A stretch of DNA of 64,000 nt from NCBI GenBank assembly GCA_035610835.1, contig CM069455.1, positions 53,176,639-53,240,638 of the forward strand. The letters run 5' to 3'. The position numbers were made by a program, and so were the translations under genes. This stretch comes from Ophiura sarsii (Eukaryota > Echinodermata > Ophiuroidea > Amphilepidida > Ophiuridae). This document shows, piece by piece, positions 46,191-60,591 of this stretch; the stretch's first letter is position 1, and every line of letters starts with the position of its first letter. The notes under the pieces were generated by a model, which did no database searches, was not told where the DNA came from, and saw nothing but the letters and a program-made list of their open reading frames with translations.

Positions 46191-47584
46191 TGAAGCTGCG
46201 GGCTCCAACTGGGCATGTAGGTACCAAAAGACGTTGGGCATCAGCAAAATTCTCAATGAAATCTCATATATACATGATGATCAACACGCGGGGCAATGTC
46301 TAGTTAGGCCTACATTGTTTAATCCTTTCAAAAATCGTTTTTAATCATCTAAATGTTGTCGTTTTCTTTGGAGGTTTTCAACAAGAAACACCTTGAAAAA
46401 GCCAGGACATTTTAGATTTCATATGATGAATCATACACGAGTTCGAATTAAAACTCATGAGTTTTTTATTGTTTTAAACGAGTAAATGATCAGTAAGGTT
46501 GAGTCGCGACTTTCTTTGACACAGTCAGGCTCTCAAACACAATTCCACTTCCAATGCAAATTGGATTAAACATGTTAAAAAAGCCGGGCTAGGGGGGGGG
46601 GGGGGGGGGGGGGGGGGTCGATAAGGAGTCTATTAAAGTTATTTCTAGTGATCTATGTGTTTTTGAATGATGATAAATAGTAGGCCAGGAGCACTGAGAG
46701 GGGTCCTTTGGGTTTCACTCATATCAAAAGACGCTTTAAAGCTAGTGGATTAAATGAAACTGCATGTCGGGCGTAATTGTCGGGTCATATTATATGCGTT
46801 TCAGCCATCTGAATGTTAGGCCTACTCGCCTATAATGATCTTAAATTCAAGTAATTGTGAAATGAAAAGATTTTAAAATCGATAATAATGCTTAATTTTC
46901 CACTATCTACAGGGTAAACAATACGAACGGACCTATATAGACTTTTCAGTAATCTAGTCAAAGGCCCTCGGGGAGAAATTTTCTTTAAAAAGCGCATACA
47001 CGCGCACCTTCGCACCGTTAGAACATGCAATTTTGAAATTTCACGTTTTGACCATGTTTCTTGTGGAGGCCGTATCTTCAAAACGGAAGCATGAAATGTA
47101 ATATAACTCGGGAATTTAGCTCAGAATTTCACTGGCAACAATCTGAAATATGTCTCGTTTGCTGTAGACAAAGTGTGTGCTCTTGAAGCTGCGGGCTCCA
47201 ACTGGGCATGTAGGTACCAAAAGACGTTGGGCATCAGCAAAATTCTCAATGAAATCTCATATATACATGATGATCAACACGCGGGGCAATGTCTAGTTAG
47301 GCCTACATTGTTTAATCCTTTCAAAAATCGTTTTTAATCATCTAAATGTTGTCGTTTTCTTTGGAGGTTTTCAACAAGAAACACCTTGAAAAAGCCAGGA
47401 CATTTTAGATTTCATATGATGAATCATACACGAGTTCGAATTAAAACTCATGAGTTTTTTATTGTTTTAAACGAGTAAATGATCAGTAAGGTTGAGTCGC
47501 GACTTTCTTTGACACAGTCAGGCTCTCAAACACAATTCCACTTCCAATGCAAATTGGATTAAACATGTTAAAAAAGCCGGGCTA

Positions 47585-47615
<31 letters not shown>

Positions 47616-48183
47616 CGATAAGGAGTCTATTAAAGTTATTTCTAGTGATCTATGTGTTTTTGAATGATGATAAATAGTAGGCCAGGAGCACTGAGAGGGG
47701 TCCTTTGGGTTTCACTCATATCAAAAGACGCTTTAAAGCTAGTGGATTAAATGAAACTGCATGTCGGGCGTAATTGTCGGGTCATATTATATGCGTTTCA
47801 GCCATCTGAATGTTAGGCCTACTCGCCTATAATGATCTTAAATTCAAGTAATTGTGAAATGAAAAGATTTTAAAATCGATAATAATGCTTAATTTTCCAC
47901 TATCTACAGGGTAAACAATACGAACGGACCTATATAGACTTTTCAGTAATCTAGTCAAAGGCCCTCGGGGAGAAATTTTCTTTAAAAAGCGCATACACGC
48001 GCACCTTCGCACCGTTAGAACATGCAATTTTGAAATTTCACGTTTTGACCATGTTTCTTGTGGAGGCCGTATCTTCAAAACGGAAGCATGAAATGTAATA
48101 TAACTCGGGAATTTAGCTCAGAATTTCACTGGCAACAATCTGAAATATGTCTCGTTTGCTGTAGACAAAGTGTGTGCTCTTAA

Positions 48184-48503
48184 GGCTGGGTTCACATAGG
48201 AGTATACGGTATACGGTATACGGTATTCGCTATACGCTATTACGGGCAAGGCGAGTCACATAGGGTATACGCGAGCCCTACTCGTAGTAGCCACATCCAA
48301 ACAGGATGGTATACGGTGCACGAAAATCGAACACGCACGATTCCCGGTATACTATACTATACTATACTATACTACACTATACCAAGGAGTTAACTCCTTG
48401 ACTATACGCAGGTATACGGCCTTGAATGGTGCCGTCTTATGTGACCGAATAGCGTATAGCGAATACCGTATACCGTATACCGTACTCCTATGTGAACTCA
48501 GCC
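48184..48503. mobile_element. Harbinger/Tourist-like MITE (I2), copy 2
   Basis: Same 320 bp, same TAA duplication and same position in I1 as copy 1, so it was copied with the array and did not insert independently. Confidence 0.9.
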
Positions 48504-48506
48504 TAA

Positions 48507-48978
48507 AGGGTATACACCACCAATGCACTATGGGATAGCACGTCCGGTAAAAGTTTATCACAGCAATAGTTCCTTTTTGCGGTACAAATTGCGAGATTTT
48601 GACATACTTTTTTCAATTATATCTATTAGTTTTGGGTATTACACATTTTTATGAGTGTGCACAGTACATATTTCCAAAAAAATCGCACTAGTTTGAACAT
48701 TTTAAAGTTTTAAACGACTGAAATCGGCGGAAGGTCCGTCCTGGGTTTTGGGGCGTAAATAAAGGGCCGAAATCGCTACATCAAATTCATCGCATAATAT
48801 TGAAAAATCTAGTCCGACACTTTGCTATTTCCTTTTGATATGTTTTGCGGACATCCCTTAGGAATAATCTCTGTAAATGTCATATAAGGATGTATGGGAT
48901 AACTCCAGTTAGAGCCGATTGTTTGACCCCTACTTTGCACGTAGCGTCTATGGGGAGTGCATTGGTGGTGTATACCCT
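48507..48978. mobile_element. TTAA MITE (I1), copy 2
   Basis: Same junctions as copy 1, between U3 and U4. Confidence 0.93.
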
Positions 48979-50956
48979 TGAAGCTGCGGGCTCCAACTGG
49001 GCATGTAGGTACCAAAAGACGTTGGGCATCAGCAAAATTCTCAATGAAATCTCATATATACATGATGATCAACACGCGGGGCAATGTCTAGTTAGGCCTA
49101 CATTGTTTAATCCTTTCAAAAATCGTTTTTAATCATCTAAATGTTGTCGTTTTCTTTGGAGGTTTTCAACAAGAAACACCTTGAAAAAGCCAGGACATTT
49201 TAGATTTCATATGATGAATCATACACGAGTTCGAATTAAAACTCATGAGTTTTTTATTGTTTTAAACGAGTAAATGATCAGTAAGGTTGAGTCGCGACTT
49301 TCTTTGACACAGTCAGGCTCTCAAACACAATTCCACTTCCAATGCAAATTGGATTAAACATGTTAAAAAAGCCGGGCTAGGGGGGGGGGGGGGGGGGGGG
49401 TCGATAAGGAGTCTATTAAAGTTATTTCTAGTGATCTATGTGTTTTTGAATGATGATAAATAGTAGGCCAGGAGCACTGAGAGGGGTCCTTTGGGTTTCA
49501 CTCATATCAAAAGACGCTTTAAAGCTAGTGGATTAAATGAAACTGCATGTCGGGCGTAATTGTCGGGTCATATTATATGCGTTTCAGCCATCTGAATGTT
49601 AGGCCTACTCGCCTATAATGATCTTAAATTCAAGTAATTGTGAAATGAAAAGATTTTAAAATCGATAATAATGCTTAATTTTCCACTATCTACAGGGTAA
49701 ACAATACGAACGGACCTATATAGACTTTTCAGTAATCTAGTCAAAGGCCCTCGGGGAGAAATTTTCTTTAAAAAGCGCATACACGCGCACCTTCGCACCG
49801 TTAGAACATGCAATTTTGAAATTTCACGTTTTGACCATGTTTCTTGTGGAGGCCGTATCTTCAAAACGGAAGCATGAAATGTAATATAACTCGGGAATTT
49901 AGCTCAGAATTTCACTGGCAACAATCTGAAATATGTCTCGTTTGCTGTAGACAAAGTGTGTGCTCTTGAAGCTGCGGGCTCCAACTGGGCATGTAGGTAC
50001 CAAAAGACGTTGGGCATCAGCAAAATTCTCAATGAAATCTCATATATACATGATGATCAACACGCGGGGCAATGTCTAGTTAGGCCTACATTGTTTAATC
50101 CTTTCAAAAATCGTTTTTAATCATCTAAATGTTGTCGTTTTCTTTGGAGGTTTTCAACAAGAAACACCTTGAAAAAGCCAGGACATTTTAGATTTCATAT
50201 GATGAATCATACACGAGTTCGAATTAAAACTCATGAGTTTTTTATTGTTTTAAACGAGTAAATGATCAGTAAGGTTGAGTCGCGACTTTCTTTGACACAG
50301 TCAGGCTCTCAAACACAATTCCACTTCCAATGCAAATTGGATTAAACATGTTAAAAAAGCCGGGCTAGGGGGGGGGGGGGGGGGTCGATAAGGAGTCTAT
50401 TAAAGTTATTTCTAGTGATCTATGTGTTTTTGAATGATGATAAATAGTAGGCCAGGAGCACTGAGAGGGGTCCTTTGGGTTTCACTCATATCAAAAGACG
50501 CTTTAAAGCTAGTGGATTAAATGAAACTGCATGTCGGGCGTAATTGTCGGGTCATATTATATGCGTTTCAGCCATCTGAATGTTAGGCCTACTCGCCTAT
50601 AATGATCTTAAATTCAAGTAATTGTGAAATGAAAAGATTTTAAAATCGATAATAATGCTTAATTTTCCACTATCTACAGCAGGGTAAACAATACGAACGG
50701 ACCTATATAGACTTTTCAGTAATCTAGTCAAAGGCCCTCGGGGAGAAATTTTCTTTAAAAAGCGCATACACGCGCACCTTCGCACCGTTAGAACATGCAA
50801 TTTTGAAATTTCACGTTTTGACCATGTTTCTTGTGGAGGCCGTATCTTCAAAACGGAAGCATGAAATGTAATATAACTCGGGAATTTAGCTCAGAATTTC
50901 ACTGGCAACAATCTGAAATATGTCTCGTTTGCTGTAGACAAAGTGTGTGCTCTTAA

Positions 50957-51276
50957 GGCTGGGTTCACATAGGAGTATACGGTATACGGTATACGGTATT
51001 CGCTATACGCTATTACGGGCAAGGCGAGTCACATAGGGTATACGCGAGCCCTACTCGTAGTAGCCACATCCAAACAGGATGGTATACGGTGCACGAAAAT
51101 CGAACACGCACGATTCCCGGTATACTATACTATACTATACTATACTACACTATACCAAGGAGTTAACTCCTTGACTATACGCAGGTATACGGCCTTGAAT
51201 GGTGCCGTCTTATGTGACCGAATAGCGTATAGCGAATACCGTATACCGTATACCGTACTCCTATGTGAACTCAGCC
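50957..51276. mobile_element. Harbinger/Tourist-like MITE (I2), copy 3
   Basis: Third and last I2 copy, in the I1 between U5 and U6. I1 copies to the right lack it. Confidence 0.9.
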
Positions 51277-51279
51277 TAA

Positions 51280-51751
51280 AGGGTATACACCACCAATGCA
51301 CTATGGGATAGCACGTCCGGTAAAAGTTTATCACAGCAATAGTTCCTTTTTGCGGTACAAATTGCGAGATTTTGACATACTTTTTTCAATTATATCTATT
51401 AGTTTTGGGTATTACACATTTTTATGAGTGTGCACAGTACATATTTCCAAAAAAATCGCACTAGTTTGAACATTTTAAAGTTTTAAACGACTGAAATCGG
51501 CGGAAGGTCCGTCCTGGGTTTTGGGGCGTAAATAAAGGGCCGAAATCGCTACATCAAATTCATCGCATAATATTGAAAAATCTAGTCCGACACTTTGCTA
51601 TTTCCTTTTGATATGTTTTGCGGACATCCCTTAGGAATAATCTCTGTAAATGTCATATAAGGATGTATGGGATAACTCCAGTTAGAGCCGATTGTTTGAC
51701 CCCTACTTTGCACGTAGCGTCTATGGGGAGTGCATTGGTGGTGTATACCCT
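51280..51751. mobile_element. TTAA MITE (I1), copy 3
   Basis: Between U5 and U6, interrupted at its left TTAA by I2. Confidence 0.93.
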
Positions 51752-54700
51752 TGAAGCTGCGGGCTCCAACTGGGCATGTAGGTACCAAAAGACGTTGGGC
51801 ATCAGCAAAATTCTCAATGAAATCTCATATATACATGATGATCAACACGCGGGGCAATGTCTAGTTAGGCCTACATTGTTTAATCCTTTCAAAAATCGTT
51901 TTTAATCATCTAAATGTTGTCGTTTTCTTTGGAGGTTTTCAACAAGAAACACCTTGAAAAAGCCAGGACATTTTAGATTTCATATGATGAATCATACACG
52001 AGTTCGAATTAAAACTCATGAGTTTTTTATTGTTTTAAACGAGTAAATGATCAGTAAGGTTGAGTCGCGACTTTCTTTGACACAGTCAGGCTCTCAAACA
52101 CAATTCCACTTCCAATGCAAATTGGATTAAACATGTTAAAAAAGCCGGGCTAGGGGGGGGGGGGGGGGGGGGGGTCGATAAGGAGTCTATTAAAGTTATT
52201 TCTAGTGATCTATGTGTTTTTGAATGATGATAAATAGTAGGCCAGGAGCACTGAGAGGGGTCCTTTGGGTTTCACTCATATCAAAAGACGCTTTAAAGCT
52301 AGTGGATTAAATGAAACTGCATGTCGGGCGTAATTGTCGGGTCATATTATATGCGTTTCAGCCATCTGAATGTTAGGCCTACTCGCCTATAATGATCTTA
52401 AATTCAAGTAATTGTGAAATGAAAAGATTTTAAAATCGATAATAATGCTTAATTTTCCACTATCTACAGGGTAAACAATACGAACGGACCTATATAGACT
52501 TTTCAGTAATCTAGTCAAAGGCCCTCGGGGAGAAATTTTCTTTAAAAAGCGCATACACGCGCACCTTCGCACCGTTAGAACATGCAATTTTGAAATTTCA
52601 CGTTTTGACCATGTTTCTTGTGGAGGCCGTATCTTCAAAACGGAAGCATGAAATGTAATATAACTCGGGAATTTAGCTCAGAATTTCACTGGCAACAATC
52701 TGAAATATGTCTCGTTTGCTGTAGACAAAGTGTGTGCTCTTGAAGCTGCGGGCTCCAACTGGGCATGTAGGTACCAAAAGACGTTGGGCATCAGCAAAAT
52801 TCTCAATGAAATCTCATATATACATGATGATCAACACGCGGGGCAATGTCTAGTTAGGCCTACATTGTTTAATCCTTTCAAAAATCGTTTTTAATCATCT
52901 AAATGTTGTCGTTTTCTTTGGAGGTTTTCAACAAGAAACACCTTGAAAAAGCCAGGACATTTTAGATTTCATATGATGAATCATACACGAGTTCGAATTA
53001 AAACTCATGAGTTTTTTATTGTTTTAAACGAGTAAATGATCAGTAAGGTTGAGTCGCGACTTTCTTTGACACAGTCAGGCTCTCAAACACAATTCCACTT
53101 CCAATGCAAATTGGATTAAACATGTTAAAAAAGCCGGGCTAGGGGGGGGGGGGGGGGGGGGGGGGTCGATAAGGAGTCTATTAAAGTTATTTCTAGTGAT
53201 CTATGTGTTTTTGAATGATGATAAATAGTAGGCCAGGAGCACTGAGAGGGGTCCTTTGGGTTTCACTCATATCAAAAGACGCTTTAAAGCTAGTGGATTA
53301 AATGAAACTGCATGTCGGGCGTAATTGTCGGGTCATATTATATGCGTTTCAGCCATCTGAATGTTAGGCCTACTCGCCTATAATGATCTTAAATTCAAGT
53401 AATTGTGAAATGAAAAGATTTTAAAATCGATAATAATGCTTAATTTTCCACTATCTACAGGGTAAACAATACGAACGGACCTATATAGACTTTTCAGTAA
53501 TCTAGTCAAAGGCCCTCGGGGAGAAATTTTCTTTAAAAAGCGCATACACGCGCACCTTCGCACCGTTAGAACATGCAATTTTGAAATTTCACGTTTTGAC
53601 CATGTTTCTTGTGGAGGCCGTATCTTCAAAACGGAAGCATGAAATGTAATATAACTCGGGAATTTAGCTCAGAATTTCACTGGCAACAATCTGAAATATG
53701 TCTCGTTTGCTGTAGACAAAGTGTGTGCTCTTGAAGCTGCGGGCTCCAACTGGGCATGTAGGTACCAAAAGACGTTGGGCATCAGCAAAATTCTCAATGA
53801 AATCTCATATATACATGATGATCAACACGCGGGGCAATGTCTAGTTAGGCCTACATTGTTTAATCCTTTCAAAAATCGTTTTTAATCATCTAAATGTTGT
53901 CGTTTTCTTTGGAGGTTTTCAACAAGAAACACCTTGAAAAAGCCAGGACATTTTAGATTTCATATGATGAATCATACACGAGTTCGAATTAAAACTCATG
54001 AGTTTTTTATTGTTTTAAACGAGTAAATGATCAGTAAGGTTGAGTCGCGACTTTCTTTGACACAGTCAGGCTCTCAAACACAATTCCACTTCCAATGCAA
54101 ATTGGATTAAACATGTTAAAAAAGCCGGGCTAGGGGGGGGGGGGGGGGGGGGGGGGGGTCGATAAGGAGTCTATTAAAGTTATTTCTAGTGATCTATGTG
54201 TTTTTGAATGATGATAAATAGTAGGCCAGGAGCACTGAGAGGGGTCCTTTGGGTTTCACTCATATCAAAAGACGCTTTAAAGCTAGTGGATTAAATGAAA
54301 CTGCATGTCGGGCGTAATTGTCGGGTCATATTATATGCGTTTCAGCCATCTGAATGTTAGGCCTACTCGCCTATAATGATCTTAAATTCAAGTAATTGTG
54401 AAATGAAAAGATTTTAAAATCGATAATAATGCTTAATTTTCCACTATCTACAGGGTAAACAATACGAACGGACCTATATAGACTTTTCAGTAATCTAGTC
54501 AAAGGCCCTCGGGGAGAAATTTTCTTTAAAAAGCGCATACACGCGCACCTTCGCACCGTTAGAACATGCAATTTTGAAATTTCACGTTTTGACCATGTTT
54601 CTTGTGGAGGCCGTATCTTCAAAACGGAAGCATGAAATGTAATATAACTCGGGAATTTAGCTCAGAATTTCACTGGCAACAATCTGAAATATGTCTCGTT

Positions 54701-55704
54701 TGCTGTAGACAAAGTGTGTGCTCTTGAAGCTGCGGGCTCCAACTGGGCATGTAGGTACCAAAAGACGTTGGGCATCAGCAAAATTCTCAATGAAATCTCA
54801 TATATACATGATGATCAACACGCGGGGCAATGTCTAGTTAGGCCTACATTGTTTAATCCTTTCAAAAATCGTTTTTAATCATCTAAATGTTGTCGTTTTC
54901 TTTGGAGGTTTTCAACAAGAAACACCTTGAAAAAGCCAGGACATTTTAGATTTCATATGATGAATCATACACGAGTTCGAATTAAAACTCATGAGTTTTT
55001 TATTGTTTTAAACGAGTAAATGATCAGTAAGGTTGAGTCGCGACTTTCTTTGACACAGTCAGGCTCTCAAACACAATTCCACTTCCAATGCAAATTGGAT
55101 TAAACATGTTAAAAAAGCCGGGCTAGGGGGGGGGGTCGATAAGGAGTCTATTAAAGTTATTTCTAGTGATCTATGTGTTTTTGAATGATGATAAATAGTA
55201 GGCCAGGAGCACTGAGAGGGGTCCTTTGGGTTTCACTCATATCAAAAGACGCTTTAAAGCTAGTGGATTAAATGAAACTGCATGTCGGGCGTAATTGTCG
55301 GGTCATATTATATGCGTTTCAGCCATCTGAATGTTAGGCCTACTCGCCTATAATGATCTTAAATTCAAGTAATTGTGAAATGAAAAGATTTTAAAATCGA
55401 TAATAATGCTTAATTTTCCACTATCTACAGGGTAAACAATACGAACGGACCTATATAGACTTTTCAGTAATCTAGTCAAAGGCCCTCGGGGAGAAATTTT
55501 CTTTAAAAAGCGCATACACGCGCACCTTCGCACCGTTAGAACATGCAATTTTGAAATTTCACGTTTTGACCATGTTTCTTGTGGAGGCCGTATCTTCAAA
55601 ACGGAAGCATGAAATGTAATATAACTCGGGAATTTAGCTCAGAATTTCACTGGCAACAATCTGAAATATGTCTCGTTTGCTGTAGACAAAGTGTGTGCTC
55701 TTAA

Positions 55705-56176
55705 AGGGTATACACCACCAATGCACTATGGGATAGCACGTCCGGTAAAAGTTTATCACAGCAATAGTTCCTTTTTGCGGTACAAATTGCGAGATTTTGA
55801 CATACTTTTTTCAATTATATCTATTAGTTTTGGGTATTACACATTTTTATGAGTGTGCACAGTACATATTTCCAAAAAAATCGCACTAGTTTGAACATTT
55901 TAAAGTTTTAAACGACTGAAATCGGCGGAAGGTCCGTCCTGGGTTTTGGGGCGTAAATAAAGGGCCGAAATCGCTACATCAAATTCATCGCATAATATTG
56001 AAAAATCTAGTCCGACACTTTGCTATTTCCTTTTGATATGTTTTGCGGACATCCCTTAGGAATAATCTCTGTAAATGTCATATAAGGATGTATGGGATAA
56101 CTCCAGTTAGAGCCGATTGTTTGACCCCTACTTTGCACGTAGCGTCTATGGGGAGTGCATTGGTGGTGTATACCCT
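55705..56176. mobile_element. TTAA MITE (I1), copy 4, without I2
   Basis: Left flank TTAA (55701-55704) is intact. Right side joins U10 through the CCCTTGAAG junction. Confidence 0.93.
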
Positions 56177-59100
56177 TGAAGCTGCGGGCTCCAACTGGGC
56201 ATGTAGGTACCAAAAGACGTTGGGCATCAGCAAAATTCTCAATGAAATCTCATATATACATGATGATCAACACGCGGGGCAATGTCTAGTTAGGCCTACA
56301 TTGTTTAATCCTTTCAAAAATCGTTTTTAATCATCTAAATGTTGTCGTTTTCTTTGGAGGTTTTCAACAAGAAACACCTTGAAAAAGCCAGGACATTTTA
56401 GATTTCATATGATGAATCATACACGAGTTCGAATTAAAACTCATGAGTTTTTTATTGTTTTAAACGAGTAAATGATCAGTAAGGTTGAGTCGCGACTTTC
56501 TTTGACACAGTCAGGCTCTCAAACACAATTCCACTTCCAATGCAAATTGGATTAAACATGTTAAAAAAGCCGGGCTAGGGGGGGGGGGGGGGTCGATAAG
56601 GAGTCTATTAAAGTTATTTCTAGTGATCTATGTGTTTTTGAATGATGATAAATAGTAGGCCAGGAGCACTGAGAGGGGTCCTTTGGGTTTCACTCATATC
56701 AAAAGACGCTTTAAAGCTAGTGGATTAAATGAAACTGCATGTCGGGCGTAATTGTCGGGTCATATTATATGCGTTTCAGCCATCTGAATGTTAGGCCTAC
56801 TCGCCTATAATGATCTTAAATTCAAGTAATTGTGAAATGAAAAGATTTTAAAATCGATAATAATGCTTAATTTTCCACTATCTACAGGGTAAACAATACG
56901 AACGGACCTATATAGACTTTTCAGTAATCTAGTCAAAGGCCCTCGGGGAGAAATTTTCTTTAAAAAGCGCATACACGCGCACCTTCGCACCGTTAGAACA
57001 TGCAATTTTGAAATTTCACGTTTTGACCATGTTTCTTGTGGAGGCCGTATCTTCAAAACGGAAGCATGAAATGTAATATAACTCGGGAATTTAGCTCAGA
57101 ATTTCACTGGCAACAATCTGAAATATGTCTCGTTTGCTGTAGACAAAGTGTGTGCTCTTGAAGCTGCGGGCTCCAACTGGGCATGTAGGTACCAAAAGAC
57201 GTTGGGCATCAGCAAAATTCTCAATGAAATCTCATATATACATGATGATCAACACGCGGGGCAATGTCTAGTTAGGCCTACATTGTTTAATCCTTTCAAA
57301 AATCGTTTTTAATCATCTAAATGTTGTCGTTTTCTTTGGAGGTTTTCAACAAGAAACACCTTGAAAAAGCCAGGACATTTTAGATTTCATATGATGAATC
57401 ATACACGAGTTCGAATTAAAACTCATGAGTTTTTTATTGTTTTAAACGAGTAAATGATCAGTAAGGTTGAGTCGCGACTTTCTTTGACACAGTCAGGCTC
57501 TCAAACACAATTCCACTTCCAATGCAAATTGGATTAAACATGTTAAAAAAGCCGGGCTAGGGGGGGGGGGGGGGGGGGGGTCGATAAGGAGTCTATTAAA
57601 GTTATTTCTAGTGATCTATGTGTTTTTGAATGATGATAAATAGTAGGCCAGGAGCACTGAGAGGGGTCCTTTGGGTTTCACTCATATCAAAAGACGCTTT
57701 AAAGCTAGTGGATTAAATGAAACTGCATGTCGGGCGTAATTGTCGGGTCATATTATATGCGTTTCAGCCATCTGAATGTTAGGCCTACTCGCCTATAATG
57801 ATCTTAAATTCAAGTAATTGTGAAATGAAAAGATTTTAAAATCGATAATAATGCTTAATTTTCCACTATCTACAGGGTAAACAATACGAACGGACCTATA
57901 TAGACTTTTCAGTAATCTAGTCAAAGGCCCTCGGGGAGAAATTTTCTTTAAAAAGCGCATACACGCGCACCTTCGCACCGTTAGAACATGCAATTTTGAA
58001 ATTTCACGTTTTGACCATGTTTCTTGTGGAGGCCGTATCTTCAAAACGGAAGCATGAAATGTAATATAACTCGGGAATTTAGCTCAGAATTTCACTGGCA
58101 ACAATCTGAAATATGTCTCGTTTGCTGTAGACAAAGTGTGTGCTCTTGAAGCTGCGGGCTCCAACTGGGCATGTAGGTACCAAAAGACGTTGGGCATCAG
58201 CAAAATTCTCAATGAAATCTCATATATACATGATGATCAACACGCGGGGCAATGTCTAGTTAGGCCTACATTGTTTAATCCTTTCAAAAATCGTTTTTAA
58301 TCATCTAAATGTTGTCGTTTTCTTTGGAGGTTTTCAACAAGAAACACCTTGAAAAAGCCAGGACATTTTAGATTTCATATGATGAATCATACACGAGTTC
58401 GAATTAAAACTCATGAGTTTTTTATTGTTTTAAACGAGTAAATGATCAGTAAGGTTGAGTCGCGACTTTCTTTGACACAGTCAGGCTCTCAAACACAATT
58501 CCACTTCCAATGCAAATTGGATTAAACATGTTAAAAAAGCCGGGCTAGGGGGGGGGGGGGGGGGGGGGGGGGGTCGATAAGGAGTCTATTAAAGTTATTT
58601 CTAGTGATCTATGTGTTTTTGAATGATGATAAATAGTAGGCCAGGAGCACTGAGAGGGGTCCTTTGGGTTTCACTCATATCAAAAGACGCTTTAAAGCTA
58701 GTGGATTAAATGAAACTGCATGTCGGGCGTAATTGTCGGGTCATATTATATGCGTTTCAGCCATCTGAATGTTAGGCCTACTCGCCTATAATGATCTTAA
58801 ATTCAAGTAATTGTGAAATGAAAAGATTTTAAAATCGATAATAATGCTTAATTTTCCACTATCTACAGGGTAAACAATACGAACGGACCTATATAGACTT
58901 TTCAGTAATCTAGTCAAAGGCCCTCGGGGAGAAATTTTCTTTAAAAAGCGCATACACGCGCACCTTCGCACCGTTAGAACATGCAATTTTGAAATTTCAC
59001 GTTTTGACCATGTTTCTTGTGGAGGCCGTATCTTCAAAACGGAAGCATGAAATGTAATATAACTCGGGAATTTAGCTCAGAATTTCACTGGCAACAATCT

Positions 59101-60119
59101 GAAATATGTCTCGTTTGCTGTAGACAAAGTGTGTGCTCTTGAAGCTGCGGGCTCCAACTGGGCATGTAGGTACCAAAAGACGTTGGGCATCAGCAAAATT
59201 CTCAATGAAATCTCATATATACATGATGATCAACACGCGGGGCAATGTCTAGTTAGGCCTACATTGTTTAATCCTTTCAAAAATCGTTTTTAATCATCTA
59301 AATGTTGTCGTTTTCTTTGGAGGTTTTCAACAAGAAACACCTTGAAAAAGCCAGGACATTTTAGATTTCATATGATGAATCATACACGAGTTCGAATTAA
59401 AACTCATGAGTTTTTTATTGTTTTAAACGAGTAAATGATCAGTAAGGTTGAGTCGCGACTTTCTTTGACACAGTCAGGCTCTCAAACACAATTCCACTTC
59501 CAATGCAAATTGGATTAAACATGTTAAAAAAGCCGGGCTAGGGGGGGGGGTCGATAAGGAGTCTATTAAAGTTATTTCTAGTGATCTATGTGTTTTTGAA
59601 TGATGATAAATAGTAGGCCAGGAGCACTGAGAGGGGTCCTTTGGGTTTCACTCATATCAAAAGACGCTTTAAAGCTAGTGGATTAAATGAAACTGCATGT
59701 CGGGCGTAATTGTCGGGTCATATTATATGCGTTTCAGCCATCTGAATGTTAGGCCTACTCGCCTATAATGATCTTAAATTCAAGTAATTGTGAAATGAAA
59801 AGATTTTAAAATCGATAATAATGCTTAATTTTCCACTATCTACAGGGTAAACAATACGAACGGACCTATATAGACTTTTCAGTAATCTAGTCAAAGGCCC
59901 TCGGGGAGAAATTTTCTTTAAAAAGCGCATACACGCGCACCTTCGCACCGTTAGAACATGCAATTTTGAAATTTCACGTTTTGACCATGTTTCTTGTGGA
60001 GGCCGTATCTTCAAAACGGAAGCATGAAATGTAATATAACTCGGGAATTTAGCTCAGAATTTCACTGGCAACAATCTGAAATATGTCTCGTTTGCTGTAG
60101 ACAAAGTGTGTGCTCTTAA

Positions 60120-60591
60120 AGGGTATACACCACCAATGCACTATGGGATAGCACGTCCGGTAAAAGTTTATCACAGCAATAGTTCCTTTTTGCGGTACAA
60201 ATTGCGAGATTTTGACATACTTTTTTCAATTATATCTATTAGTTTTGGGTATTACACATTTTTATGAGTGTGCACAGTACATATTTCCAAAAAAATCGCA
60301 CTAGTTTGAACATTTTAAAGTTTTAAACGACTGAAATCGGCGGAAGGTCCGTCCTGGGTTTTGGGGCGTAAATAAAGGGCCGAAATCGCTACATCAAATT
60401 CATCGCATAATATTGAAAAATCTAGTCCGACACTTTGCTATTTCCTTTTGATATGTTTTGCGGACATCCCTTAGGAATAATCTCTGTAAATGTCATATAA
60501 GGATGTATGGGATAACTCCAGTTAGAGCCGATTGTTTGACCCCTACTTTGCACGTAGCGTCTATGGGGAGTGCATTGGTGGTGTATACCCT
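60120..60591. mobile_element. TTAA MITE (I1), copy 5, without I2
   Basis: Same arrangement as copy 4, between U13 and U14. Confidence 0.93.
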
